NCBI RefSeq assembly: GCF_002025255.2
Contig: NZ_CP054587.1
Coordinates: forward strand, 1,984,001 to 2,048,000
DNA: 64,000 nt
From: Halolamina sp. CBA1230
GTDB taxonomy: Archaea; Halobacteriota; Halobacteria; Halobacteriales; Haloferacaceae
Direction: 5' to 3'
Part shown: in pieces, positions 16,649 to 25,128 of the stretch
How the letters are laid out: the number at the start of each line of letters is the position of its first letter
How positions within the stretch are numbered: position 1 is the stretch's first letter
Made by a program: the position numbers and the translations under genes
Notes under the pieces: model-generated
Told to the model about the DNA's origin: nothing
What the model saw: the letters and a program-made list of their open reading frames with translations, nothing else
Database searches by the model: none

Positions 16649-16828
16649 ATGTACGACCGACTCGGGGTCGGCGGCGTCGTCGGCCTGCTGCTCGCGCTCG
16701 CCGGGATCGCGCTGGTCGCGTGGCAGGCGCCGATCGTCGCCGCCGGCCTCGCGTTCGTCCTCGCGGGGCTGGGGCTGGTAGTCCGCGCGCTCGTGGGGAA
16801 CGTGATGCGACAGTTCGGGATGGTGTAG
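16649..16828 (+). CDS. Small two-span membrane protein
   Basis: A 59-residue protein ([20 protein letters not shown]...) forms a tight pair of glycine/alanine-rich transmembrane helices and ends [15 protein letters not shown]. It matches a common haloarchaeal small membrane family of unknown function. It is divergent from aIF1A with a 79-bp gap. Its stop codon is followed within 3 bp by family C repeat C1. Confidence 0.7.
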   Translation: MYDRLGVGGVVGLLLALAGIALVAWQAPIVAAGLAFVLAGLGLVVRALVGNVMRQFGMV

Positions 16829-16830
16829 CC

Positions 16831-17082
16831 CGACCTTTTGCTGCGGTCGCTCGCATCGTCGCCGGGCTACGCCCGGCTCCTGGCGGGTCCTTCGGCCCCG
16901 CCGTGCTCGCTCCCTGGCAAAAGCTCGACCAAAAGCCTCTCTCTCGTGCTCCCGCTCGCTTCGTCGCACGGGCGACCCGTGCGTCGCCCGTGCTGCCTGC
17001 GGGGCCTCCGGCCCCGCTCTGTTCGCGGGAACTCCGGTCGCTCGTCGGCCCGCTCACTCGCTGCGCTCGTTCGCGGTGAGTA
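16831..17082 (+). repeat. Family C structured repeat, copy C1
   Basis: Starts CGACCTTTTGCTGCGGTCG. CTTTTGC (16835-16841) pairs with GCAAAAG (16917-16923), enclosing hairpins GCCGGGC-tac-GCCCGGC and GGCGGG...CCCGCC. After GCTCGACCAAAAGCC come further copy-specific hairpins, CACGGGCGAC...GTCGCCCGTG and GGGGCC-tcc-GGCCCC, and the conserved GTCGCTCGTCGGCCCGC block. It begins 2 bp after a stop codon. Confidence 0.7.
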
Positions 17083-17119
17083 GCTCACACCTCGCCCGCT
17101 CCCGAGGCGGTTTTACCAC

Positions 17120-18136
17120 TCACTCCGTTCGCGTTTCCCCGCCTCGCTGCTCCCGCAGCTTCGCCCGCCCCGGCTCGATCAGTTCGTCCAAGTACCGCGC
17201 CAGCGCCGGCTTCGCGTCCGCAGGATGAAGCTCCCCGGAGGCGAAGTCGGCTTCCAGTTCCTCGTAGCTGTCGTACTCCAGGTCACCGCCGTACTCCTCG
17301 GGGCGTTCGACGACCACTTCGTCGAACCGCGGGAACACGTGGTATTCGAAGATCTCCAGCACGGGGTTGTTGCGCTCCTCGCCCTCGTCGGTCGGTTCGG
17401 GGTCGACCTCGCCCGCCGGGCAGTACGCCTGATTGACCTTCTCCTCGATGTCCTCGTGTGAGTCCTCCATCGAGATGGAGACGCCGGAGCTACTGGACAT
17501 CTTCCCGATCCCCGTCGAGAGCTCCGAGATCAGCGGCGTGTGCAGGCAGGTCGGCGACTCGTAGCCGACGCTCGGCAGCGTGTCGCGGGCGAGCATGTGC
17601 ACCTTCCGCTGCTCCATCCCGCCGATCGCGAGGTCGATGTCGAGGTACTCGATGTCGAGCGCCTGCATCAGCGGGTACACCGCCTGCGACACCGTCACCG
17701 AGTCGCCCGAACCGATCTCGCTCATCGCCCGCTCCGCCCGCGAGAGCGTCGTCTCCAGTTCGAGCGCGTGGAGGTCCAGCACGTACTCCTCGTCGAACTG
17801 GAACTCCGAGCCGAGCCGGAACTCCGTGTTGTCCTCGTCGAGCCCGTAGGCGACGAACTGCTCCTGCATCCGCGTCGCAGTCTCCCGAATCTCGTCGAAC
17901 GTCCCCTTCCCGTTGAGGTAGGCGTGGACGTCCGCAAGCAGGATCACGACCTCCATCCCCGCCTCCTGCAGGTCGATCAGCTTGTTCGCACCGAGCATGT
18001 GGCCGATGTGGAGCACGCCCGAGGGCTCGTAGCCGACGTAGGCGCGCTTGCCCTCGGGATCGGCTGCCAGCTCCTCGACCTCCTCCTCGGTGACGACCTC
18101 CGCGGCGTTGCGGGTGATCAGGTCGTGTGCGTCCAT
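17120..18136 (-). CDS. tyrS: Tyrosyl-tRNA synthetase
   Basis: The 338-residue archaeal-type TyrRS has the HIGH motif at residues 43-46 (VLHIGHMLGANKL), the signature YPLMQALDIEYLDIDLAIGGMEQRKVH for tyrosine and tRNA recognition, and KMSSS at 212-216 (GKMSSSSGVSI). The C-terminal anticodon-binding helices end with EPGRAKLREQ. Length agrees with archaeal enzymes. It is divergent from the MscS gene over 114 bp, and its 3' end faces family C repeat C1. Confidence 0.97.
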   Translation of the reverse strand: MDAHDLITRNAAEVVTEEEVEELAADPEGKRAYVGYEPSGVLHIGHMLGANKLIDLQEAGMEVVILLADVHAYLNGKGTFDEIRETATRMQEQFVAYGLDEDNTEFRLGSEFQFDEEYVLDLHALELETTLSRAERAMSEIGSGDSVTVSQAVYPLMQALDIEYLDIDLAIGGMEQRKVHMLARDTLPSVGYESPTCLHTPLISELSTGIGKMSSSSGVSISMEDSHEDIEEKVNQAYCPAGEVDPEPTDEGEERNNPVLEIFEYHVFPRFDEVVVERPEEYGGDLEYDSYEELEADFASGELHPADAKPALARYLDELIEPGRAKLREQRGGETRTE

Positions 18137-18250
18137 ACGTCCGAATTTCGGAGCGAGCGGTTAGGCCTTCTGGATGCGTGCCAACGTCCCGAACGCCGTC
18201 GATCCGGCGTGGCGGTCGGGCTTTTTGCCGATGCGTGTGCACGTCCGCGT

Positions 18251-19135
18251 ATGCTCGGCCAAGCCTCGCTCCCTCGCTGGCTGACGGAGATGCTCTCGAC
18301 GTACGATCAGGTGCTCTCTGAGCTGTTCTGGTTCGTCGTCGGGCTCGTCGGCGTCTACCTCGTCGGCCAGCTCCTCGTCATCCCGATCGTCACCAGGATC
18401 GTCGACGCCCGGAACCGCAACAACCCCACCATCGAGTCCGCGACCCGGACGTACCTCCGAGTCGTCCTGGCCGCGTTCGCGACGCTGACGGGCGTCGTCG
18501 CCGCCGGCTACGGCAGCCTCCTCTCCGACTCGGCGGTGATCATCGCGGCGCTCACGTTCGCCCTCGGCATCGCGGGCCAGCAGGTGTTCGGCTCGCTGAT
18601 CAGCGGAACCTTCCTCGTCGCCGACCCCGACTTCAACGTCGGCGACTGGATCGAGTGGGGGAACGGCGAGGGGACGATCGAGGCGATCCACTTCCGGGTC
18701 ACGCGGGTCCGAACGCCCGACAACGGGACGATCGCCGTGCCGAACACCGAACTCACCAACGGTCCGCTGCGCCGCCCCTTCGGCCGGGACCGCTTCCGGA
18801 TCACGGAGCAGATCTACGTCGCCTACTACGAGGACACCGAACGCGCCCTCATGGAGCTTCGGCAGACCGCCCAGGACGGCGAGGCGGTGTTGGACGACCC
18901 GGCGCCCGAGACGCGGGTCCTGAACCTCGGGGAGAACGCCATCACGCTCCAGGCGGAGTTCTGGGTCGCGGATCCGATGGACGCCGACATCGTGACCGTC
19001 CGGTCGGACTTCCGCCGGCGGGTGAAACGCCGCTTCGACGAGGAGGGGATCACGCTGGCGCCGCCGTCGGCGCAGCTGCTCTCGGGCGAGATTTCGGTGA
19101 CGGAGGAACCGAGCGAGCTAACGGGAGATGACTAA
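18251..19135 (+). CDS. Mechanosensitive ion channel, MscS family
   Basis: The 294-residue protein has an N-terminal hydrophobic region with three spans; the third is the pore-lining helix rich in Ala/Gly (AALTFALGIAGQQVFGSLISG). It is followed by the MscS beta domain (DPDFNVGDWIEWGNGEGTIEAIHFRVTRVRT and IAVPNTELTNG) and a C-terminal cytoplasmic domain. Such channels open under membrane tension and release solutes during hypo-osmotic shock. The ATG at 18251 was chosen; the frame extends upstream but overlaps tyrS. Its tail has an acidic extension. Confidence 0.93.
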   Translation: MLGQASLPRWLTEMLSTYDQVLSELFWFVVGLVGVYLVGQLLVIPIVTRIVDARNRNNPTIESATRTYLRVVLAAFATLTGVVAAGYGSLLSDSAVIIAALTFALGIAGQQVFGSLISGTFLVADPDFNVGDWIEWGNGEGTIEAIHFRVTRVRTPDNGTIAVPNTELTNGPLRRPFGRDRFRITEQIYVAYYEDTERALMELRQTAQDGEAVLDDPAPETRVLNLGENAITLQAEFWVADPMDADIVTVRSDFRRRVKRRFDEEGITLAPPSAQLLSGEISVTEEPSELTGDD

Positions 19136-19188
19136 CACCGGCGTCGACGCCACCACTGTGACGGTAGCCCCGGCCGACGGCAGAGTTT

Positions 19189-19215
19189 TACGTGTGTCTA
19201 TCGGATGTACGTGCG
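19189..19215 (+). promoter_or_regulatory. Promoter with direct repeat before the RHH antitoxin gene
   Basis: A TATA-like AGTTTTACG (about 19184-19192) precedes the antitoxin start by about 28 bp. TACGTGTG (19189-19196) and TACGTGCG (19208-19215) form a direct repeat spaced 19 bp across the expected transcription start, a plausible autoregulatory operator for a ribbon-helix-helix protein. Confidence 0.4.
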
Positions 19216-19216
19216 T

Positions 19217-19492
19217 ATGTCGAAGACCGATCGGAGCGATTCGGATCCGGAGATCGACCGGATCAACCTCCGCATCTCCCGACCGTTCCTCGAAGTCGTC
19301 GACGAGACGTGGCGCGAGCGAGGGTTCAACAGTCGGAGCGAGTTCATCCGGTACGCGCTCCGGGACTCGGTGAACCACCCCGAGGGTGCGGGTCTCTGGA
19401 AGGATCTGGCGATCAGCGAGGCGGAGCTCGACGATACTGACGCCGTGTCGAGCGACGAGATCCGGTCCGAATACGGCACGAATGACGAGTGA
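19217..19492 (+). CDS. Ribbon-helix-helix antitoxin (ParD/CopG-like)
   Basis: The 91-residue protein has an RHH DNA-binding fold: a strand in DRINLRISRPFLEVVDETW, then GFNSRSEFIRYALRDSVN, which is the typical CopG/ParD N-x-S-R/E-F-x-R pattern. The acidic C-terminus would wrap the toxin. The second ATG (19217, MSKTDRSDS) was preferred over that at 19205 because it lies at the expected leaderless distance from the TATA-like element. It overlaps the downstream toxin gene by 11 bp, the classic antitoxin-first arrangement, and is likely autoregulated with the toxin. Confidence 0.85.
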   Translation: MSKTDRSDSDPEIDRINLRISRPFLEVVDETWRERGFNSRSEFIRYALRDSVNHPEGAGLWKDLAISEAELDDTDAVSSDEIRSEYGTNDE

Positions 19493-19766
19493 GGGGTGGG
19501 ACTGGGAGTTCTCCCCCCGTGCGGAGACGCAGTTCTCGCAGTTGGACGCGGAGCGGCAACAGCGAATCATCGACAAGCTCGACGAGGTCGTGACTTCGGA
19601 GTGGCGCAGTCCCGACGAGTTCCTCGACCCGCTGACGAACTCGCCGTTCCAGAAGCTCCGGGTCGGCGACTACCGACTCGGCTGTCGACTCGTCCCCGAA
19701 TCCGCCACGCTTCGCGTCGAGAGCGTCAGAAAACGCGAGGGAGCGTACAAGGGCGACGACGACTGA
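19482..19766 (+). CDS. RelE/ParE-family toxin
   Basis: The 94-residue product has the RelE/ParE layout: WEFSPRAETQFSQLDAERQQRIIDKLDE, a variable middle, then FQKLRVGDYRLGCRLVPESATLRVESVRKREGAYK, with the conserved LRVGDYR strand. RelE-like members cut mRNA on ribosomes while ParE-like ones act on gyrase; the sequence alone does not decide. It overlaps the RHH antitoxin gene and its stop is 3 bp from the convergent DUF460 gene. Confidence 0.85.
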   Translation: MTSEGWDWEFSPRAETQFSQLDAERQQRIIDKLDEVVTSEWRSPDEFLDPLTNSPFQKLRVGDYRLGCRLVPESATLRVESVRKREGAYKGDDD

Positions 19767-19769
19767 TCG

Positions 19770-21767
19770 CTACGTCCCGCGATCCTCCAGCCGCTCGTCG
19801 GCGCGGTGCTCCGAGATCACGCGGTCCATCATGCTCTCGGTCTGTTCGCGCCGGCGCTCCTCAGCACGTTCCTCCCAGTCCTCGATGGCTTCCTCGACCT
19901 CGCTCTCGCGGGCAACCGCGAGCTCGTCGACCTCCTGGATCGTCACGGGGTCGGCGGGAGCGACCGGGATCTCGTGGTCGAACAGCACCGCGTCGGCCTC
20001 CTCCGAGAGGTTCCCGTTTTTCAGCACCAGCCGCGGCTCCGTCTCGGCCAGCGCCTCCGCGGTCGACGTGCCGGCGCCGCTGGCGTCCCGGAGGTAGATC
20101 ACGTCGCCGGCAGCGAGCCCGTACTCCTCGTCGGCGCGCTCGATCGCGTCGCGGGTGAACTGTGGGATCGCCTTCACGGCGACGAGATCGCGGTCGCCCG
20201 CCACGTCGCTGAAGTCGGAGTGGTCGAGCTTCCAGAGCGTCTTGAGCCGGGCGAGCTTGTCGTGGAGTTCCTCGTTCTCGGCGATCGCTTCGTCGCGCTC
20301 GCGTTCGAGCCGTTCCGCGCGGCGTTCGAGGCGGTTCACCTCGCGGCGCTCGCGGGCCTCGCGGCGCTCCTTCTTGCGGGCGTCGCTGAGTTCGCGTTCG
20401 TACTCCCGGATCTCGTTCTCCTTCTCCTCGAGTTCTTCCTCGAGTTCCTCGGCGTGCTCCTTCAGCCGCCCAACCTGGGCTTCGAGGTCGCGGATGCGGC
20501 GTTCCTCCTCGGTGAGTTCACGCTCTTCGTGTTCCTCCTCGTCCTCGTCGCCGCCGTCGTCGTCGCTCAGGTCGCGGATGACGGCCTCGACGGACTCCTC
20601 GCCGGAGACGACGCGGGCGATGACCTCCTCGCGGTCGAACGTGGGTGGGACCTTCGCGGCGATGCGCTCGAACTGGTCCTCGTGGTCGTCGACGGCGAAC
20701 AGCGCCGCCGCGAGCGCGTCGCGCTCGTGGTCGTTCTCGTACTCGTGGTCGCGGGTGCGGTGGAGCTTCTCGTCGACCGGCAGGTCCGACTCGGGGACCC
20801 AGCCCGCGGCGTCGAAGCTCCGGCGGAACTTCTCGACGGTTTCGGGCATCGGCGTCACGTCGGCGGCGACGAGCATCGGCCGGCCGCGCTCGATCAGCCA
20901 CTCGATGAGTTCGGCGCTGTCGCTCGTCCGCGAGGAGAAGCGGTCGTGGACGGTGCCGTCGAGCCCCACGACGGCGGCGGCGGTCGTCGTGCCCGGGTCG
21001 ATGCCGACGACGACGTGGTCACGCCGCTTCACGAGCGGTTCGAACTCGATGCCGTCGCGGCGCTCGCGATCGATCTCGATCCGCACGTCGCCGTTCCGTG
21101 TCGCGGAGACGGGGATATCCTCGGGCCGGGCCTCGACGGTGAAGATCGCGTTCGAGAGGCCGCCGTACTTCTCGGTGACGTCTTTCTCGTACTCGAGGTT
21201 CGCGTCGTCGAGGTCCGACTCGACCTCCCGGGCGGCCTTCCGGACGTTGCCGTGGATGCGGCGGGTGAAGCGATCCTCGCTCCATCCGCCGCCACCGCCC
21301 GTCGAGCGGCCGCGGGAGACTTTCACCGTGGTCGTGTCGCCGAAGGCGGTGACGCGCTGGCCGACGTTGTGGTACGCCAGCCGCGCCGCCGCCTCGGCCT
21401 CCTTCATGGGCTTCTTCCCGTAGGGGACGCCGTGGCGCTGGGCGACCCGTGAGAGCGGTTCGGGCCGGTTCGCGCCGGTGACCTGCACGAGCTCCGTGCC
21501 GGCGGGGAGCGAGCGGAGGAAGCCGACGAGGGCGTTCTTGTCGGCCGCGAGTTCGTACATGTTGTCGACGGCCAGCCGGCTGGGTTCCGCCTGCTCGATC
21601 AGCCGGCGGAGCTTCCGGCGCGAGACGGCGTCGCGTTCGACGGCGGCCTCGCCCTCGTCGCCGTCGTCGGGGCGGAGAATCACGAGCGCGTAGGTGGGCG
21701 AGTCGCCGCGGACGTCGCCGCTCTGGATGTCGACGCCGAACACCGGCCCGTCGGTGGGGGCGTTCAC
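19770..21767 (-). CDS. DUF460 family predicted RNase H-fold nuclease with coiled coil
   Basis: The 665-residue protein belongs to the archaeal DUF460/COG2433 group. An N-terminal domain (VFGVDIQSGDV...) and a central RNase H-like fold (VVVGIDPGTTTAAAVVGLDG, with the first acidic residue, and later VAADVTPMP and DALAAALFAV) precede a long charged coiled coil (about residues 410-520, EELTEEERRIRDLEAQVGRL onward) and a C-terminal globular region. RuvC/RNase H-type chemistry is inferred from the fold; the physiological role is unknown. Length and order match the family. The gene is monocistronic and convergent with the toxin gene. Confidence 0.88.
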   Translation of the reverse strand: MNAPTDGPVFGVDIQSGDVRGDSPTYALVILRPDDGDEGEAAVERDAVSRRKLRRLIEQAEPSRLAVDNMYELAADKNALVGFLRSLPAGTELVQVTGANRPEPLSRVAQRHGVPYGKKPMKEAEAAARLAYHNVGQRVTAFGDTTTVKVSRGRSTGGGGGWSEDRFTRRIHGNVRKAAREVESDLDDANLEYEKDVTEKYGGLSNAIFTVEARPEDIPVSATRNGDVRIEIDRERRDGIEFEPLVKRRDHVVVGIDPGTTTAAAVVGLDGTVHDRFSSRTSDSAELIEWLIERGRPMLVAADVTPMPETVEKFRRSFDAAGWVPESDLPVDEKLHRTRDHEYENDHERDALAAALFAVDDHEDQFERIAAKVPPTFDREEVIARVVSGEESVEAVIRDLSDDDGGDEDEEEHEERELTEEERRIRDLEAQVGRLKEHAEELEEELEEKENEIREYERELSDARKKERREARERREVNRLERRAERLERERDEAIAENEELHDKLARLKTLWKLDHSDFSDVAGDRDLVAVKAIPQFTRDAIERADEEYGLAAGDVIYLRDASGAGTSTAEALAETEPRLVLKNGNLSEEADAVLFDHEIPVAPADPVTIQEVDELAVARESEVEEAIEDWEERAEERRREQTESMMDRVISEHRADERLEDRGT

Positions 21768-21810
21768 ACCCTGACGGAAGCGGTTCTCGGGTAAATATCC
21801 GGCGCCGGGG

Positions 21811-21951
21811 CTACTCCCTCTCGCGGAGTAACTGTCGTTGCCTCCGTCGTTCTTCGATCGCCGCTCGGAGGGCGTCGGCTTCCTCGTCGTCGGGAATGCC
21901 GGCGATATCGAGAAGGGACCGTCCCTCCTCGTTCCGGCCGTCCTCCGTCAT
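21811..21951 (-). CDS. Small acidic hypothetical protein
   Basis: A 46-residue frame (MTEDGRNEEGRSLLDIAGIP... ending RQRQLLRERE) lies between RNase Z and the DUF460 gene on the same strand, 43 bp from each. It has the acidic/helical composition of real haloarchaeal proteins, a segment DDEEADALRAAIEERRRQR that looks like an amphipathic helix, and an in-phase TAG stop. No family is recognised. It is too short for most gene finders, and its coding status is moderately supported. Confidence 0.5.
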   Translation of the reverse strand: MTEDGRNEEGRSLLDIAGIPDDEEADALRAAIEERRRQRQLLRERE

Positions 21952-21993
21952 ACTCAAACACTCGATTCGCCACCTGAAACCTCTTTCCCCCGA

Positions 21994-22926
21994 TTACTCG
22001 CTGTCCGGGTACGGGAGCTCCACGGTCTGCCCGTCCTCGGCGACGAAACAGTCGCCGTCGAACGCCGAACTCGCCTCGTGTTCGTGCTCGCGGGCGTCGC
22101 CGGGGTAGCGCGAGGAGATATGCGTCAGCGCGAGCCGTTTCGCGCCCGCTCGGCTCGCGATCTCGCCGGCCTCGCGGGCGGTCGCGTGGCCGGTCGAGCG
22201 CGCCCGATCGGCCATCTCGTCCTGGAACGTCGCGTCGTGGATCAGCAGGTCCGGTTCGTCGGCGACCTCCACGGTCGCGTCCACGGGCCGGGTGTCGCCG
22301 GTGTACACCAGCGACCGGCCGGGGCGGGGGTCGCCGACGACCTGCTCGGGTTCGATGACGCGGCCGTCGTCGAGTTCGACCGTCTCTCCCGCGTGGAGTT
22401 TCCCGTACGCCGGACCGGGCGGGATGTCGAGTTCCTCCTCGGCCTTCTCGCGTTTGAACCGGCCCTTGCGGTCGTCCTCGATCAGCGCGTACCCCTGCGA
22501 GGTGGTGCGGTGTTCGGTCTCGAACGCGCGGATCTCGAACTCCTCGCCGTCGATGGCGACGCTGCCGGGCGTGACCTCGTGGATGCGGACCGGGAACGCG
22601 GTGTCGTGCCCGCCGGCGGTGATCAGGTCCCGGAGTTTCCGGCGCGAGCCCGGCGGCGCGTGGATCGACAGCGCGTCAGTGCGGTCCTGGAAGTCCCACG
22701 TCTGGAGCAGGCCGGGCAGTCCGAGGATGTGGTCGCCGTGGAGGTGGCTGAGGAGGATGTGCTCGACGTCGAACCCCGTGTTGAACCGCATCATCTGGCG
22801 CTGGGTTCCCTCGCCGCAGTCGAAGAGGAACCGCTCGCCCTCGCGGTTCACCATCACCGCGCTGGGCGCGCGCCGCGTCGTGGGGACGGCGCCGCTGGTC
22901 CCGAGGAACGTCGTCCGGAGAGTCAT
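21994..22926 (-). CDS. rnz: Ribonuclease Z (tRNA 3' endonuclease)
   Basis: This 310-residue metallo-beta-lactamase protein removes 3' trailers from pre-tRNA. The zinc motif HLHGDH is at residues 61-66, preceded by FDCGEGTQRQMMR (PxxGEGTQ-type region typical of RNase Z). Further ligands are in YTGDTRPV and ALTHISSRY. GTSGAVPTTRRAPSA at the start is a family hallmark. The frame continues upstream to 24045 across rfcC; ATG 22926 was taken because the MTLRTTFLGTSG start matches the family. It is divergent from rfcC (120 bp gap). Confidence 0.96.
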   Translation of the reverse strand: MTLRTTFLGTSGAVPTTRRAPSAVMVNREGERFLFDCGEGTQRQMMRFNTGFDVEHILLSHLHGDHILGLPGLLQTWDFQDRTDALSIHAPPGSRRKLRDLITAGGHDTAFPVRIHEVTPGSVAIDGEEFEIRAFETEHRTTSQGYALIEDDRKGRFKREKAEEELDIPPGPAYGKLHAGETVELDDGRVIEPEQVVGDPRPGRSLVYTGDTRPVDATVEVADEPDLLIHDATFQDEMADRARSTGHATAREAGEIASRAGAKRLALTHISSRYPGDAREHEHEASSAFDGDCFVAEDGQTVELPYPDSE

Positions 22927-23046
22927 GGGCGAGAGTGGTTCGGGCGGCGGTTTACGGCTGTCGACTCCGTGTTCCGGCGGCGTCGACGCCGGCGTGGAAC
23001 CCCCGGACCGCGACCTTCTTACCGGGGCCGCGGCTACGCTCCGGTG

Positions 23047-24069
23047 ATGGACGAACCGCTCTGGACCGAGCGCTACGCGCCCGCCATCGCGGACCTCCCC
23101 CAGGAGGCGGCCCGCGAGCGCCTGGAGCGGGCCGTCGACGAGCCGATGAACCTCGTCGTCCAGGGGCCGCCGGGGGTCGGGAAAACCGCCGCCGTGCGGG
23201 CGCTGGCCCGCGAGGCCCACGAGGACTACGAGAACGACCTCGTGGAGATCAACGTCGCGGACTTCTTCGACCGCACGAAGAAGGAGATCCGGGAGGACCC
23301 CCGGTTCGCGCAGTTCCTCGAGGGGCGGAGCCGGATGGCCAAACGCGACATGATCAACCGCGTGCTCAAGGAGTCCGCGAGCTACGCCCCCGTCTCGGGA
23401 CAGTTCAAGACGATCCTGCTGGACAACGCCGAGGCGATCCGGGAGGACTTCCAGCAGGCGCTGCGCCGGGTGATGGAGCAACACCACCGCACCACCCAGT
23501 TCGTGATCGGGACCCGCCAGCCCTCGAAGCTGATCGCCCCGATCCGGTCGCGGTGTTTCCCCGTCCCCGTGCGGGCCCCCTCGGCCGACGAGATCGAGAA
23601 CGTGCTCGCCGGGATTCTCGATGCGGAGGCGGTCGAATACGACGACGACGGACTGGAGTTCGTCGCCGGCTACGCCGACGGCGACCTCCGCCGTGCTGTG
23701 CTGGGCGTCCAGACCACGGCCGCCCAGCACGACGAGGTGACGATGCAGGCCGCGTACGAGGTGCTCGACGACGTGGGTCACGACGACGAACTCGCCGCCG
23801 CGCTCTCGGCGGCCACGGAGGGGGACTTCTCGACGGCGCGCTCGACGGTCGACGCCCTGCTCGACGAGGGGTACGACGGCGAGGAGCTCCTGCAGGAGCT
23901 GCTGCGGGTCGCTCGCAGCGAGTACTCCGGCGAGAAGCTCGCCCGTCTCCACCGACTCGCTGGCGAGGCGGACCTGGACCTCACGGAGGGTAGCGACGAC
24001 ACGATCCACCTCACCCACCTGCTCGGCGCGTGGGCCGCGGGCCACGAGTCGCTGCGGGGGGAGGCCTGA
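23047..24069 (+). CDS. rfcC: Replication factor C small subunit paralogue (RfcC-like)
   Basis: The 340-residue AAA+ clamp-loader subunit has Walker A GPPGVGKT (about 39-46), RFC-box sequences ERYAPAIADLP and NVADFF, an arginine-finger region IRSRCFPVPV, and a C-terminal collar. The Walker B equivalent reads ILLDNAEAI, lacking the DEAD-type catalytic Glu position of RfcA, so ATP hydrolysis may be weak. Haloarchaea often carry two small subunits; the partner RfcA is at 34138-36432. It is translationally coupled to the downstream decarboxylase gene (TGATG overlap). Confidence 0.9.
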   Translation: MDEPLWTERYAPAIADLPQEAARERLERAVDEPMNLVVQGPPGVGKTAAVRALAREAHEDYENDLVEINVADFFDRTKKEIREDPRFAQFLEGRSRMAKRDMINRVLKESASYAPVSGQFKTILLDNAEAIREDFQQALRRVMEQHHRTTQFVIGTRQPSKLIAPIRSRCFPVPVRAPSADEIENVLAGILDAEAVEYDDDGLEFVAGYADGDLRRAVLGVQTTAAQHDEVTMQAAYEVLDDVGHDDELAAALSAATEGDFSTARSTVDALLDEGYDGEELLQELLRVARSEYSGEKLARLHRLAGEADLDLTEGSDDTIHLTHLLGAWAAGHESLRGEA

Positions 24070-24680
24070 TGGACCTGCCCGGCCCCTCGCTCGCCCCCGG
24101 CGCGCTGCGCTACGGCGCGCCGCCGCTTCTCGTCGGCTTCCTGCTCACGCCGTTCTCCGGGCCGATCGGTCTCGGACTGGTCGCGCTCGGGATCGGGACG
24201 ATCCTGTTCCACCGCGACCCCGAGCGCCAGCCGCCGGAATCGGGCTTCGTCGCCCCCGCGGACGGCAGCGTCTCGGTGATCCGCGACGAGGGTGACCGCG
24301 TCCGCGTCGGCGTGTTCATGAACGTCACCGACGTGCACGTGAACCGTGCGCCGGCGGCGGGAACGGTCGAGTCGGTGACCCACCGTCCCGGCGCGAACCG
24401 GCCGGCGTTCTCGAAGGATTCGGACCGGAACGAGCGCGTCGACATCGACTGCGGGGCGTACGAGGTGTCGCTGATCGCGGGCTGGTTCGCGCGGCGGATT
24501 CATCCCTACGTGGAGGCGGGCGAGGAACTGGATCGGGGGGAGAGGATCGGCCACATCAGTTTCGGCAGCCGCGCGGACGTGCTGCTGCCCGAGCGCGTTG
24601 AGCACGGGGATCTGCGGGTGCGCGAGGGTGAGGCCGTTCGAGCCGGGGAGACGGTGGTTGCCGTCGATTCTGCCGAGTAG
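24069..24680 (+). CDS. Archaetidylserine decarboxylase (phosphatidylserine decarboxylase family)
   Basis: The 203-residue membrane-associated enzyme makes archaetidylethanolamine from archaetidylserine. An N-terminal hydrophobic hairpin (residues 15-48) is followed by FVAPADGSVSVI, VFMNVTDVHVNRAPAAGTV (the conserved DVHVNR), and the autocleavage site GHISFGSRADVLLP with S167 as the expected pyruvoyl source. Length fits the short Psd class. In haloarchaea this lipid step is linked to archaeosortase-dependent protein sorting; no sortase is in this window. Its ATG overlaps the rfcC stop codon by 1 bp. Confidence 0.9.
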   Translation: MDLPGPSLAPGALRYGAPPLLVGFLLTPFSGPIGLGLVALGIGTILFHRDPERQPPESGFVAPADGSVSVIRDEGDRVRVGVFMNVTDVHVNRAPAAGTVESVTHRPGANRPAFSKDSDRNERVDIDCGAYEVSLIAGWFARRIHPYVEAGEELDRGERIGHISFGSRADVLLPERVEHGDLRVREGEAVRAGETVVAVDSAE

Positions 24681-24750
24681 GTGGTTCGCGGTTTCTGGTG
24701 GGCCGGTTTCTAGCACAGCGACTGTAACCGCGACAGCGACGGCCTCCGCA

Positions 24751-25047
24751 ACAACGACAGCATCTCGAAGCATGACCTCTTGCGACCGCAACCGCCCCGC
24801 ACAGTCCACAGACCTCCCCAACCGACTCGTTCCTTCGTTAGCACTCAGTCACTCGTCCCTCGCGCTGGCTCGCGGACGGAACCGCTCGCGTTTCGCGCCG
24901 ACAGCTGCAGCGGTGTGGTCGCGGTGGACGCCTCGCGCTCGCCAACGTGGCGAGCGCGGGGGGAGGGGTGGGGACTCGGTACTGCGTCGGACCTCGTGTC
25001 CGACGCACTGCGGTCACAAGTGGTCTAGCATCGAGATGCTGTTGCAG
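24751..25047 (+). repeat. Family A dispersed repeat, copy A3 (complete, with terminal inverted repeats)
   Basis: The most complete copy. The left terminus (24754-24789, reading CGACAGCATCTCGAAGCATG...) and the right terminus (25010-25045) are inverted repeats matching at about 30 of 36 positions. Internally it has the CCCCGCACAG and CTCCCCAACCGACTCG blocks, TCGTCCCTCGCGC, hairpin CGCGCTCGCC-aacgt-GGCGAGCGCG, the run GGGGGGAGGGGTGGGG, and hairpin GTCGGAC-ctcgt-GTCCGAC. No open reading frame with protein-like composition exists, so it resembles a MITE or a structured RNA gene. It fills most of the 448-bp gap between the decarboxylase and methyltransferase genes. Confidence 0.75.
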
Positions 25048-25128
25048 TAACCGCCCCGTCGCAGTCACTGTCCGAGCAGCCACAGTCAGAGACGGATCAC
25101 TCCCTTCGAGTCCGAAACGAACTCCTCG

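Noticed and set aside
24751-25047. Family A copies as degraded transposase genes
   Set aside because: No frame in any copy shows DDE, HUH or serine recombinase motifs, and copies share hairpins rather than codon patterns.
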